In this document: piece by piece, positions 8,505 to 19,564 of the stretch
Layout of the letters: every line of letters begins with the position of its first letter
Position numbering within the stretch: position 1 is the first letter of the stretch
NCBI GenBank assembly: GCA_014379905.1
Contig: JACMKX010000103.1
Coordinates: forward strand, 1 to 64,000
DNA length: 64,000 nt
Reading direction: 5' to 3'
From: Ferruginibacter sp.
GTDB lineage: Bacteria > Bacteroidota > Bacteroidia > Chitinophagales > Chitinophagaceae
The notes under the pieces: model-generated
The model's database searches: none
What the model saw: the letters and a program-made list of their open reading frames with translations, nothing else
Told to the model about the DNA's origin: nothing
Program-made: the position numbers and the translations under genes

Positions 8505-8605
8505 GCTGGATACTGGATAATAGATACTTGATACTGGATACTTGATACCAGATCGCAGACACCCGGCATCCGGCATCAAGTATCCAGCAACCAGCATCAA
8601 ATAAT
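8505..8605. repeat. GGATACTTGATACC inverted repeat between the clpP genes
   Basis: The left part reads as GGCTGGATACTGG, AGATACTTGATACTGG and similar words; the right part (CACCCGGCATCCGGCATC AAG TATCCAGC) is close to its reverse complement, so transcripts would fold into a long hairpin in the clpP1-clpP2 spacer. The same words occur at 39420-39499, at 63781-63796 and inside pyrD. Confidence 0.65.
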
Positions 8606-8635
8606 CAACATTCAATAATTAATAATCATTCAATA

Positions 8636-9262
8636 ATGAGCACATACAACAAAACCAAAAGAATGGAAGAGGAAGAAGAACCAGACATGCCCGATATGCC
8701 GGAGAACCCGATGGAGAAAATGATGAGCGGATGGAAATTCGATAAAAAATTTATTGAACAACGGAAGATTTTTTTATGGGGACCTGTAGATGATAAGTCG
8801 GCGAAGGATATTACCGACAGGCTCATGTACCTGGAAGCCATTGAACCCGGTAAAGAAATTACTTTTTACATCAACAGCCCGGGCGGTGTGGTTACCAGCG
8901 GTATGGTTATTTACGATACCATGCAAATGATCTCTTCGCCGGTAAGTACTGTTTGTATGGGTATGGCAGCCAGCATGGGAAGCATTTTATTAAGTGGTGG
9001 CGAAAAAGGCCGCAGGTTTATTTACAAACACGGCGAGGTAATGATTCACCAGCCAAGCGGCGGTGGCCGTGGTACCAGTGCCGATCTGGAAATAATGGCT
9101 TTGCAAATTAAAAAAGCAAAAGACCTGGGCGCTAAAATATTGGCAGAAAATTGCGGACAAACATTTGAAAAAGTGATGAAGGATTTTAACAGGGATTACT
9201 GGATGGATGCGGAAGAATCGGTGGCGTATGGTATTGTGGATGGAGTGGTAGAGAACATTTAG
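8636..9262 (+). CDS. clpP: ATP-dependent Clp protease proteolytic subunit, paralogue 2
   Basis: 208 residues. Triad: Ser113 (GMAASMGS), His138 (MIHQPSGG), Asp187 (NRDYWMDA). YINSPGGVVTSGMVIYDTMQ is present. It begins with an unusual acidic stretch (MEEEEEPDMPDMPENP, residues 10-25) in place of a normal N-terminal loop. Sequence divergence from the upstream clpP means the two are old paralogues; they may form homo- or hetero-rings. A strong terminator closes the unit. Confidence 0.97.
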   Translation: MSTYNKTKRMEEEEEPDMPDMPENPMEKMMSGWKFDKKFIEQRKIFLWGPVDDKSAKDITDRLMYLEAIEPGKEITFYINSPGGVVTSGMVIYDTMQMISSPVSTVCMGMAASMGSILLSGGEKGRRFIYKHGEVMIHQPSGGGRGTSADLEIMALQIKKAKDLGAKILAENCGQTFEKVMKDFNRDYWMDAEESVAYGIVDGVVENI

Positions 9263-9285
9263 ACGTATAAATACTTTGATTGTAC

Positions 9286-9320
9286 AGCCCTGTTATGAGA
9301 TAACAGGGCTTTTCTATTTT
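9286..9320 (+). terminator. Intrinsic terminator after clpP2
   Basis: Perfect 11-bp stem AGCCCTGTTAT/ATAACAGGGCT with a 3-base loop, followed by a T-rich run. Confidence 0.9.
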
Positions 9321-9387
9321 GACATTTATCAAATTTTTGGCTGCTGTAAAGTTGTAGCTTGTGCTCAGCGGCCATTAAATTGCTTAC

Positions 9388-10854
9388 ATGAAGCATACAC
9401 TGAAAAAGGGTTTATTATTTTTCCTTATTATCCTGTTGCTATTCATTGCACGGCCTGCATTTTTTTTATTAAATACGTATTACAACGACAAACACAATAC
9501 CAGTACAACAAGGCAAGGCTATATCAATGATGCCAGCCGCCTCAATGAAACAAAAGTTGAAGAAATACCGTTAAAAAAAGATAGCGCCGAAATGATCCAA
9601 CAGATCATTGAATTAATTAAACAGGCAGGGAAAGAAAATAAAAAAATTTCCATAGCGGGTGCAAGGCATTCTATGGGTGGCCATACTCTTACTGCTGCTG
9701 GCATTATGCTAAACATGAGTAATTTAAATTTCATGAAATTAGATAGTACCGGTGATATTTTAACGGTGGGCGCTGGTGCCTTGTGGTCGCAGGTAATTCC
9801 CTTCCTCGACAAGCAGGGAAAATCTGTTTTAGTAATGCAATCAAATAATTCTTTTTCGGTAGGAGGATCTGTTAGTGTAAATTGTCATGGCTGGCAGGTT
9901 AATTCTCCGCCTATCGCTGCTACGGTTGAATCATTCAGGTTAATTGATGCAAAAGGGCAACTGCTGAACTGCAGCAGAACAGAAAATGCAGCACTTTTTT
10001 CATTGGCATTGGGAGGCTATGGATTATTTGGTGTGATAGCAGATGTAAACCTGCGGGTAACAGATAACAAAATGTATAAGATCAGTTCAAAGAAAATTTT
10101 AAGCAAAGATTACAGATCGGCGTTTGATGCTTTTGTAGGCAAAGAAAAAAATGGAATGGCTTATGGACGTATCAATGTAACAAAACAAAATTTTATGGAA
10201 GAGGCCATTATCACAAAATTTACATTGATTGATAGTAAAACGATAAAACCGCTGGAAGCCGGTAGTTTTCAAAAATTAAGGAGAACTGTTTTCAGGGGAT
10301 CAGCGAAAAGTGATTATGGAAAAAAGCTGCGTTGGTCTGCAGAGAAATTTTCATCTAAAATAATACAAGGGAAAACATTTTCCAGGAACCAGCTACAGAA
10401 TGAGGGTGTAGAAGTTTTTGAAAATACCCAACCAGGGTATACGGATATTTTGCACGAGTATTTTATACTAAAAGATAATCTTTCAAAATTTATTGAAGGC
10501 ACCAGGAAAATAATTCCTGCGGCTAAAGTCGATTTGCTGAATATCACCGTTAGAAATGTGAAGGCTGATACCGATGTTTACCTGGCCTATGCCAATGAAG
10601 AAGTTTTTGGTTTCGTGATGCTTTTTAACCAGGCAACCGATTCCCTGGCAGAAAAAGAAATGATATTAGTTACGCAGCAATTAATAGACCTCGCCATTAA
10701 TTGTAAGGGTAAGTACTACCTGCCATACCGGCTGCATGCCACAAAGGATCAGATGATCAAAGCATATCCAAATGCAAAGGATTTCTTTATTTTAAAGAAA
10801 AACTACGATCCGCAGGAGTTATTTCAAAACAAATTTTACCAGAAGTATAAATAG
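9388..10854 (+). CDS. FAD-binding oxidoreductase (FAD_binding_4 family), membrane-anchored
   Basis: 488 residues. An N-terminal hydrophobic segment (about 8-28) anchors it in the inner membrane. The PCMH-type FAD fold begins near residue 60: SIAGARHSMGGHT (site for the flavin, with a His that could bind it covalently), then VGAGALWSQV, NSFSVGGSVSVNCHGW and SLALGGYGLFGVIADV. The C-terminal third resembles the substrate-cap region of aldonolactone/alditol oxidases (YDPQELFQNKFYQKY). Likely oxidises a sugar lactone or alcohol; substrate not known. It has its own terminators on both sides and so is not in an operon with the clp genes. Confidence 0.88.
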   Translation: MKHTLKKGLLFFLIILLLFIARPAFFLLNTYYNDKHNTSTTRQGYINDASRLNETKVEEIPLKKDSAEMIQQIIELIKQAGKENKKISIAGARHSMGGHTLTAAGIMLNMSNLNFMKLDSTGDILTVGAGALWSQVIPFLDKQGKSVLVMQSNNSFSVGGSVSVNCHGWQVNSPPIAATVESFRLIDAKGQLLNCSRTENAALFSLALGGYGLFGVIADVNLRVTDNKMYKISSKKILSKDYRSAFDAFVGKEKNGMAYGRINVTKQNFMEEAIITKFTLIDSKTIKPLEAGSFQKLRRTVFRGSAKSDYGKKLRWSAEKFSSKIIQGKTFSRNQLQNEGVEVFENTQPGYTDILHEYFILKDNLSKFIEGTRKIIPAAKVDLLNITVRNVKADTDVYLAYANEEVFGFVMLFNQATDSLAEKEMILVTQQLIDLAINCKGKYYLPYRLHATKDQMIKAYPNAKDFFILKKNYDPQELFQNKFYQKYK

Positions 10855-10891
10855 GTATATACTGTATCGCACTGTTTTTGATACTATTTGG

Positions 10892-10930
10892 AGCCGTATC
10901 CCGTTTAAAAAGGGTACGGCTTTTGTTTTT
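10892..10930 (+). terminator. Intrinsic terminator after the FAD oxidoreductase
   Basis: Stem AGCCGTA-CCC/GGGTACGGCT with one bulged T, loop GTTTAAAAA-like, then TTTTGTTTTT. Confidence 0.85.
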
Positions 10931-10974
10931 ATCGTTAAGATGCATCAAAAATTGCCTTTTGGCTGTCTTTTTTA

Positions 10975-11005
10975 TTGCATAATCCTTAAAACATGGGTAC
11001 CTTTG
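10975..11005 (+). promoter_or_regulatory. Bacteroidota-type promoter of clpX
   Basis: TTG at 10975-10977 and TACCTTTG at 10998-11005 are separated by 20 bp, matching the known Bacteroidota consensus TTTG-N19-21-TAnnTTTG. It leaves a leader of about 40 nt before the clpX ATG. Confidence 0.7.
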
Positions 11006-11052
11006 CAGGCGATAAAAGAAAGTCTGCTGAAGACTAATTTTAAATTAAACAG

Positions 11053-12291
11053 ATGGCAAAACAACCAATTTTACATTGTTCTTTTTGTGGCCGCAGCAGG
11101 GATGAGGTTAAGATCCTTATTGCCGGGCAGGATGGTCATATTTGTGAGAACTGTGTAGAACATGCAGAAGAAATTATAGCACAGGAACTGGGGCAGGCAG
11201 GCGAAACAAAAACTTCCGGCGCTCCCGGTAAATTGACCGTTCGCAAACCTATAGAAATTAAAAAATTCCTGGATGATTATGTCATCGGTCAGGACGATGC
11301 AAAAAAAATATTGGCAGTTGCAGTTTACAATCATTATAAAAGACTCAATCAAAAAATTGACAATGATATTGAAATTGAAAAAAGCAATATCATTATGGTG
11401 GGCGAAACAGGTACAGGTAAAACCTTGCTGGCAAAATCAATTGCCCGTATGCTCAATGTGCCGTTTGCCATTGTAGATGCAACCGTGTTTACAGAAGCAG
11501 GTTATGTAGGCGAAGATGTGGAGAGTATGCTTACCCGTTTATTACAGGCTTGTAACTATGATGTTCCTGCGGCAGAACGTGGAATTGTATTTATTGATGA
11601 AATAGATAAAGTAGCCCGTAAAAGCGACAACCCTTCCATCACACGTGATGTGAGCGGTGAAGGTGTTCAGCAGGGTTTGTTGAAATTACTGGAAGGAAGC
11701 GAAGTACTGGTTCCGCCACAGGGTGGCCGCAAACATCCCGAACAAAAACTGGTTAAAGTAAATACACAGAACATTTTATTTATTTGCGGTGGTGCATTTG
11801 ATGGCATAGATAAGATCATTGCCCGCCGGGTAAATACCAACGCCATTGGCTTTAATGTAAACAAAGAATTACAGGATTACCAGCACAATAATTTATTACA
11901 GTTTATCAATTCCGTTGATCTGAAGAATTTCGGTTTGATACCGGAGTTATTGGGCCGTTTGCCGGTGGTAACTTACCTTAACCCGTTGGACGCTACTGTC
12001 CTTCGCAATATTTTAACTGAACCCAAAAATTCACTGATCAAACAATTTGTAAAATTATTTGATATTGAAGGCATACAGCTAACATTTGAACCTCCGGTAT
12101 ATGACTTTATGGTTCAAAAGGCGTTGGAGTATAAATTAGGCGCAAGGGGCTTGCGTAGTATCTGCGAAAGTATTTTAACAGATGCAATGTTTGAACTGCC
12201 CAGCCAGAAATTAAAAAGCTTTGAGGTAACACTGGAATATGCAGAACGTAAATTCAGCACAAGTAAACTAAGTATGCTTAAGGTAGCTTAA
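11053..12291 (+). CDS. clpX: ATP-dependent Clp protease ATP-binding subunit ClpX
   Basis: 412 residues; hexameric AAA+ unfoldase that feeds proteins to ClpP. N-terminal zinc domain with Cys9, Cys12, Cys31, Cys34. Walker A GETGTGKT at 117-124, pore loop GYVG at 150-153, Walker B VFIDEID at about 179-185, the [19 protein letters not shown] box, and sensor 2 GARGLRSI near the C-terminus. Start chosen at the ATG giving [13 protein letters not shown]. It has its own promoter and terminator, 1.8 kb downstream of the clpP pair. Confidence 0.98.
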   Translation: MAKQPILHCSFCGRSRDEVKILIAGQDGHICENCVEHAEEIIAQELGQAGETKTSGAPGKLTVRKPIEIKKFLDDYVIGQDDAKKILAVAVYNHYKRLNQKIDNDIEIEKSNIIMVGETGTGKTLLAKSIARMLNVPFAIVDATVFTEAGYVGEDVESMLTRLLQACNYDVPAAERGIVFIDEIDKVARKSDNPSITRDVSGEGVQQGLLKLLEGSEVLVPPQGGRKHPEQKLVKVNTQNILFICGGAFDGIDKIIARRVNTNAIGFNVNKELQDYQHNNLLQFINSVDLKNFGLIPELLGRLPVVTYLNPLDATVLRNILTEPKNSLIKQFVKLFDIEGIQLTFEPPVYDFMVQKALEYKLGARGLRSICESILTDAMFELPSQKLKSFEVTLEYAERKFSTSKLSMLKVA

Positions 12292-12334
12292 TTTTATTAC
12301 GCGAATTAAATCGAATTACACGAATTTTTATTGA

Positions 12335-12370
12335 AGCGGACAAGATTCATCTCTTGTTCGCTTTTTATTT
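12335..12370 (+). terminator. Intrinsic terminator after clpX
   Basis: AGCGGACAAGA/TCTTGTTCGCT stem with a 6-base loop (one G-T pair) followed by TTTTTATTT. An AATTCGTG-type word repeat lies between the stop codon and the hairpin. Confidence 0.85.
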
Positions 12371-12512
12371 ATCAGCATGAATTTCAAACACAGAAAAAGT
12401 TTTGCGCACTTTGCGATTCTTTGCGGTTAAAAATTGCAGGTTTTTGCAATTGCTCAAAAATTTGCTATTCTTTTTTAGAGTAAATTTATCAGCACCATAT
12501 TATCATTCTGGT

Positions 12513-12798
12513 ATCAAAAAATCTACCATTCTTTTCCTGTTCGCTTTTATTTTATCACTTGCATATGCATTCAAAAATCAGGATGAAACACAAAGCTCCC
12601 GGATCTGCGTTAACCAGTTAGGTTATTTACCTGGCAGCAAAAAAGCTGCTGTATGGGGCAGTAAGGATTCAACAAATATCAGCAGCTGGCAATTAATAGA
12701 TGCCCAAACCAAAAAGATAGCTACCAGTGGCAAAGCGGGCAAGGCATTTTCTCCATGCTCACTGTGCAACACTCCGATATCTCTGTGGTTAAAAAAAA
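12513..12798 (+). pseudogene. N-terminal fragment of a GH9-type cellulase (CelD_N domain)
   Basis: The frame reads as a signal peptide (KKSTILFLFAFILSLAYA) and then RICVNQLGYLPGSKKAAVW...WQLIDAQTKKIATSGKA, which is the start of the CelD_N Ig-like domain found before GH9 catalytic domains (motif NQLGYLP). At the expected start there is ATC (12513-12515), not ATG; the only formal start in frame is a TTG at 12402. Similarity stops after GKAFSP at about 12752, and the frame then runs into the convergent gene. About 500 catalytic residues are missing. In another frame a short piece, MLTVQHSDISVVKKKL, ends at a stop near 12798 and could be the far end of a deletion. Confidence 0.75.
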
Positions 12799-12799
12799 A

Positions 12800-14998
<2,199 letters not shown>

Positions 14999-15187
14999 TT
15001 ACAGATAAGAAGGCTGATGGCAATCAACATTTATCGTGTATTTTTTACATTATCTTCAAAGATATAGGAATGGGGAAAGAAATAAAGCAAAAATTGCAAT
15101 TATAAAATTTAATCAATTAGTGACTTTCATTTTAGGAGTTTGGAATAAATCAGTTTATTTTCGCAGCTCAATTCAAAAAATAATCTG

Positions 15188-16450
15188 ATGGTTGATGTAA
15201 TTCTGGGCCTGCAATGGGGAGACGAAGGAAAAGGAAAAATTGTGGATTTTTTTGCTAAAGACTATGATGTGATCGCCCGTTTCCAGGGAGGTCCAAATGC
15301 AGGCCACACTTTGTATGTAGGAGATAAAAAAGTAGTGTTGCACCAGATACCGAGCGGCATTTTTCATGAGGATAAAACCAACCTGATAGGTAACGGCGTG
15401 GTATTGGATGCAGTAACACTAAAAAGAGAATGTGATTCGGTAGCTTCTTTCGGGGTTGACTACAAAAAGAATTTATATGTAAGCGAGCGTACCCATCTAA
15501 TTTTACCTACCCACCGGGCGTTGGATAAAGCAAGTGAGTTGTCGAAAGGGAACGATAAAATAGGAAGCACTCTTAAGGGGATAGGGCCTGCATATATGGA
15601 TAAAACAGGCCGCAATGGTTTGCGTGTGGGAGATTTGCTGGATAAGAGTTTTACCACGCAGTATATTAAGCTACGCATGAAACACCAGCGCCTGCTTGAT
15701 AACTATGGTTTCCAGGAAGATATCAGTGCCTGGGAAGAAGAGTTTTTTGATGCACTTGAATTTCTCCGTTCCCTTAAAATAGTGAACGGTGAATATTTCA
15801 TAAACGAAAAAATTGGCAATGGCCAGCGTATATTGGCAGAAGGAGCACAGGGGAGTATGCTGGATGTTGATTTTGGTACTTTTCCTTTTGTTACGAGCAG
15901 CAATACAGTAACGGCTGGTGTCTGCTCAGGATTGGGAATAGCACCTCAAAAGATCAAAGAAGTGATTGGCATTACCAAAGCTTATTGCACGAGGGTGGGG
16001 AGCGGCCCTTTTCCAACGGAACTGGTGGATGAAACAGGCGATTTTTTGCGGAATGCAGGAAATGAATTTGGCAGTACTACAGGACGGCCCCGCAGGTGTG
16101 GATGGATAGATGGAGTAGCCTTACAATTTGCCTGCATGATTAACGGTGTAACGCAGTTGGTTATGACAAAAGCCGATATATTGGATGGTTTAAGTGAACT
16201 AAAAGTATGTCACGGCTATAAGATCAACGGTGAGGAAAAGAATTTTGTGCCTTTCCAGATGAATAAAGTGGATATTGAGCCCCAGTATAAAACATTTGAA
16301 GGCTGGAAAACAGATATCACCGCGGTGAAAGACTATAATTCCATGCCGGCGGCTATGAATACCTATATTGATTACCTGGATAACCTCATAAAAGTTCCGG
16401 TAAAATATATCAGTAACGGCCCTGGAAGGGAGCAAATTATCAGTGTATAA
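15188..16450 (+). CDS. purA: Adenylosuccinate synthetase
   Basis: 420 residues, usual family length. Joins IMP and aspartate with GTP hydrolysis, first committed step to AMP. The GTP loop GDEGKGKIVD lies at 11-20, with Asp13-equivalent and the GPNAGHTL block at about 36-43. The FGSTTGRPRRCGWID block that binds IMP/aspartate is present. A TATTTTCG box at 15156-15163 may be the -7 element. The charged low-complexity protein and pabB follow on the same strand. Confidence 0.98.
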   Translation: MVDVILGLQWGDEGKGKIVDFFAKDYDVIARFQGGPNAGHTLYVGDKKVVLHQIPSGIFHEDKTNLIGNGVVLDAVTLKRECDSVASFGVDYKKNLYVSERTHLILPTHRALDKASELSKGNDKIGSTLKGIGPAYMDKTGRNGLRVGDLLDKSFTTQYIKLRMKHQRLLDNYGFQEDISAWEEEFFDALEFLRSLKIVNGEYFINEKIGNGQRILAEGAQGSMLDVDFGTFPFVTSSNTVTAGVCSGLGIAPQKIKEVIGITKAYCTRVGSGPFPTELVDETGDFLRNAGNEFGSTTGRPRRCGWIDGVALQFACMINGVTQLVMTKADILDGLSELKVCHGYKINGEEKNFVPFQMNKVDIEPQYKTFEGWKTDITAVKDYNSMPAAMNTYIDYLDNLIKVPVKYISNGPGREQIISV

Positions 16451-16532
16451 AGATATTAGTCAAAAAATAATTAAAAAAATATTTGGCTAATTAAAAAACT
16501 CGTGGAATTTTTACAGTATTAATTCTTTTAGT

Positions 16533-16970
16533 ATGGCTACCAAACCTAATAACGAAAAAAAGACAGCGGCAAAAAAATCTGCCGACTCAAAAGATACTCC
16601 TGAAAAAAAAGGAGCTGCAAAATCCAAGTCGGAAGATGAGGATGAAGACGATGATCTTGATGATGAAGAGGAGACTCCGAAAGCATCAAAAGGCAAAGCG
16701 TCTGCTAAAAAGAAAACAGCCGATGACGATGATGACGATGAAGAAGACGAGGTAGAAAAAGAAGATGAGTGGGAAAAAGGAGAGGAGGACGATAACTGGG
16801 ATCCGGATTTTGAAGAATTCGATCTGCCTAAGTCTAAAGGAAAAAAAGCAACCGGCAAAAAAGCCGGTGAAGAGGATGACCTGAAAATGGACGACGACTT
16901 TAAAGAATTCGGTTTGTTTGATGATATGGACGGCCGTGGTGGCGGCTTTGATGATGATGATGATTTTTAA
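16533..16970 (+). CDS. Highly charged low-complexity protein
   Basis: 145 residues, almost entirely Asp, Glu, Lys, Ala and Ser. Lysine/alanine blocks (KKTAAKKSADSK, KASAKKKTA) alternate with acidic blocks (EDEDEDDDLDDEEE, DDDDDDEEDE), then WDPDFEEFDLPKS and an ending GGGFDDDDDF. A similar WxxDFxEFDLP/DDFKEFGLFDD pair suggests two short binding motifs in a disordered chain. No globular domain and no family recognised. It lies 82 bp after purA and 8 bp before pabB, so it is probably cotranscribed with pabB. A role as a nucleic-acid or ribosome-associated disordered factor is only a guess. Confidence 0.85.
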   Translation: MATKPNNEKKTAAKKSADSKDTPEKKGAAKSKSEDEDEDDDLDDEEETPKASKGKASAKKKTADDDDDDEEDEVEKEDEWEKGEEDDNWDPDFEEFDLPKSKGKKATGKKAGEEDDLKMDDDFKEFGLFDDMDGRGGGFDDDDDF

Positions 16971-16978
16971 AATCAACA

Positions 16979-18271
16979 GTGAAAAACACTACACAACATT
17001 TTAAAGTAAGCGATTACAATATTTTTAAGACTAAAATGCTGAACTGGGCTAACCGGTTCAGCATTTTTTGTTTGCTGGATAACAACCAATATGAACACGA
17101 AGTGGCTGCCTTTGAATGCTTGCTGGCAGTGGGTTGTAAAAGAAGCCTGCAATTGCAAACAGGCAGTGCTTATGCACAACTAAAAGATTTTTACGATGAA
17201 AAGCCTTCCTGGCTTTTCGGGCATTTAGGTTATGGACTTAAACAGGAAACAGAACAATTATTATCTCAAAAAACAGCACCCATTGATTTTGGAATTGGTT
17301 TCTTTTTTGAGCCGGCAATTTTACTCCGTTTAAAAAAGGAAGAACTTGTTATTGAATCAGCCGATGGAAACGGGGCAGCAATCTTTGCTGAGATAGAAGC
17401 TGCAGCAGCACACATTGCTCCCACAACAAGTGAAGCCATGCTTATTCAAAAAGGTATGAGCAGGCAACATTACATTAAAGCCATTGAAGGGTTATTACAG
17501 CATATTAAAAGGGGTGATTGTTACGAGATAAATTTTTGCCAGTCGTTTGTTGCGGAGCAGGTAAATATTGATCCTTTAGCTACCTATCAAAAACTGATGC
17601 AGCAGTCGCCCAATCCTTTTGCGACCTTGTATAAACTCAATGGTAAATACTGCCTTTGCGCCAGCCCTGAACGCTATTTAAAAAAAACCGGGCAAACGCT
17701 TATTTCGCAACCTATTAAAGGCACCAGCAAAAGAGATCACCTGGATAGGCTGAAAGATGAAGCGAATAAAAACTACCTGCACAGCAGCAACAAGGAAAGA
17801 AGTGAAAATGTAATGATAGTCGACCTGGTACGAAACGACCTGAGCCGGGTATGCGAAGAAGGTTCCGTATTTGTAAAAGAGCTTTTTGGCGTATATAGTT
17901 TTCCGCAGGTACATCAAATGATCAGCACCATACAGGGTACATTGAAAAAGGAAATACATTTTACAGAAGCCATTCAAAAAAGTTTTCCGATGGGATCCAT
18001 GACGGGCGCTCCTAAAAAACGGGTGATGGAATTAATAGAAACATATGAACCGGTTGGACGTGGCTTATTTTCCGGATCTATCGGTTATATTTCACCGGAT
18101 TCAGACTTTGACTTTAATGTGGTGATCCGCAGTATTTTTTATGATGAAAAAAAACAATTCCTTACTTTTTCTGCAGGGAGTGGTATTACTTTTTACAGTG
18201 ATCCCGGGGCTGAGTACGAAGAATGTTTGTTGAAGGCTGAGGCGATTGTTAAAGTATTAAAAGTTGATTAA
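16979..18271 (+). CDS. pabB: Aminodeoxychorismate synthase component I / chorismate-binding enzyme
   Basis: 430 residues, starting with GTG 8 bp after the charged-protein gene. Chorismate-binding fold with PIKGTSKR, the ENVMIVDLVRNDLSRV block, and SMTGAPKKRVMELIE. The Lys in PIKGT marks PabB (4-amino-4-deoxychorismate, folate route) rather than TrpE, which has Ala there. The N-terminal half is shorter and more diverged than in trpE, as in many PabB proteins. The partner amidotransferase (PabA) is not in the window. Confidence 0.93.
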   Translation: MKNTTQHFKVSDYNIFKTKMLNWANRFSIFCLLDNNQYEHEVAAFECLLAVGCKRSLQLQTGSAYAQLKDFYDEKPSWLFGHLGYGLKQETEQLLSQKTAPIDFGIGFFFEPAILLRLKKEELVIESADGNGAAIFAEIEAAAAHIAPTTSEAMLIQKGMSRQHYIKAIEGLLQHIKRGDCYEINFCQSFVAEQVNIDPLATYQKLMQQSPNPFATLYKLNGKYCLCASPERYLKKTGQTLISQPIKGTSKRDHLDRLKDEANKNYLHSSNKERSENVMIVDLVRNDLSRVCEEGSVFVKELFGVYSFPQVHQMISTIQGTLKKEIHFTEAIQKSFPMGSMTGAPKKRVMELIETYEPVGRGLFSGSIGYISPDSDFDFNVVIRSIFYDEKKQFLTFSAGSGITFYSDPGAEYEECLLKAEAIVKVLKVD

Positions 18272-18370
18272 GATGAGAGATCAAAAATTAGTATTGGAAC
18301 GATAGATTAAGAAGTCTTTACAAATCGAATACGCTACAGATCTCTGGTTAACTGATCTCTAATCTTCCGG

Positions 18371-19564
18371 TCACTTAGACTTCTTCTTCGAACTTCTATT
18401 GTACTTCGCCGGATAAACCGTTTTATTCACCGGTATATCATGATCGCCCAGCATATACTGCACGCATTCATTTAATATCTGGTATTTATTGGCCAGGAAA
18501 AGCCGCATTTTATCAACAGGTAGTATAAGTTCGTACTGGCCATTTTCATTCAATGACTGGTCAAAACCAGGGTTATATCGGTTAAAAGATGCAATATCCA
18601 TTGATAAGTTTTTGGCGATGATCAGCGAATTGTACTTGCCTGAAACATTTTGCGTTTCTGCCAGTTCCATTTCCGCAACGGATAAGGTGGTTTTTTTTGC
18701 ATAGGGGTCAGTTCCGCCAACAGCCGCTGTATTGAATCCCTGGGCAAATTCAGGTGAAGCAGCACCGCCTCCCATACCTTCCATAATATAATGCGTGGCA
18801 ATGAATTTTTTTACGTGATTACGGCTTTCCTGTGGCAGGTAATATTGCAATGCCCAAAAATCTTTACTGCCACTTCTTTTCATGGCGCTGTAAACACGGC
18901 CGGGACCACCATTATAAGCCGCTATTACCAGCAACCAGTCTTTGTTCATTTGTTTATACAAAGTGAGCAGGTACCTGGCAGCAGCATGCGTGCTTTTGTA
19001 ATAATCCCTTCTTTCATCAAATGAGGCATTTACGATTAATCCATAATCACGGGCCGTGTAGGGCATAAATTGCCATGGCCCGCCGGCACCTACCCAACTG
19101 GTAGCCGCAGTGCTTAAATGACTTTCAATAACAGCGAGGTATTTTAATTCCCTCGGTAAACCGTATTGCGCAAAAATATTATCAATCAGGTTGAAGTAAG
19201 GCATCCCCCAATCCTTCATGCGCACGAGGCTTTTGCCATGATTTTTGAGGTAATCCTGCATATAACTTTCTGCATAGGGATTTACCTGGCTGCTGTAAGG
19301 CAACTTGGGATTATAGGCAAATTTGGAAAATAAATTTTTAAAACCGTAGCGGGTTAGCTGGCTGAAGTATTGTACTTTATCCTGTTTGGGCAGGGTCTTC
19401 TTCGTCACTATCTCATCTATCACCTCATTAGCCACTACCGTATCTTCGGGGCGAAGTGTATCCGCTGCCAGGATGATCTGGGAGGCAGGAACCTGTTGTG
19501 CTTTTGTTGAATAAGCACCTAAAAGCAGCCACCCACAAAATGTTATTAGTACTATTTTTTTCAT
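18371..19564 (-). CDS. Membrane-bound lytic murein transglycosylase, MltD-like
   Basis: 397 residues with signal peptide (LLLGAYSTKAQ). An SLT domain at about 125-265 holds the catalytic Glu147 (LAVIESHLS), WVGAGGPWQFM, and LVIAAYNGGPGRV, matching family 1D transglycosylases that cleave peptidoglycan to 1,6-anhydro products. The C-terminal region around 305-360 (IAKNLSMDIASFNRYNP) looks like a degenerate LysM unit. A basic tail ends it (NRSSKKKSK). It overlaps gatA by 4 bp and is probably cotranscribed with it. Confidence 0.92.
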   Translation of the reverse strand: MKKIVLITFCGWLLLGAYSTKAQQVPASQIILAADTLRPEDTVVANEVIDEIVTKKTLPKQDKVQYFSQLTRYGFKNLFSKFAYNPKLPYSSQVNPYAESYMQDYLKNHGKSLVRMKDWGMPYFNLIDNIFAQYGLPRELKYLAVIESHLSTAATSWVGAGGPWQFMPYTARDYGLIVNASFDERRDYYKSTHAAARYLLTLYKQMNKDWLLVIAAYNGGPGRVYSAMKRSGSKDFWALQYYLPQESRNHVKKFIATHYIMEGMGGGAASPEFAQGFNTAAVGGTDPYAKKTTLSVAEMELAETQNVSGKYNSLIIAKNLSMDIASFNRYNPGFDQSLNENGQYELILPVDKMRLFLANKYQILNECVQYMLGDHDIPVNKTVYPAKYNRSSKKKSK

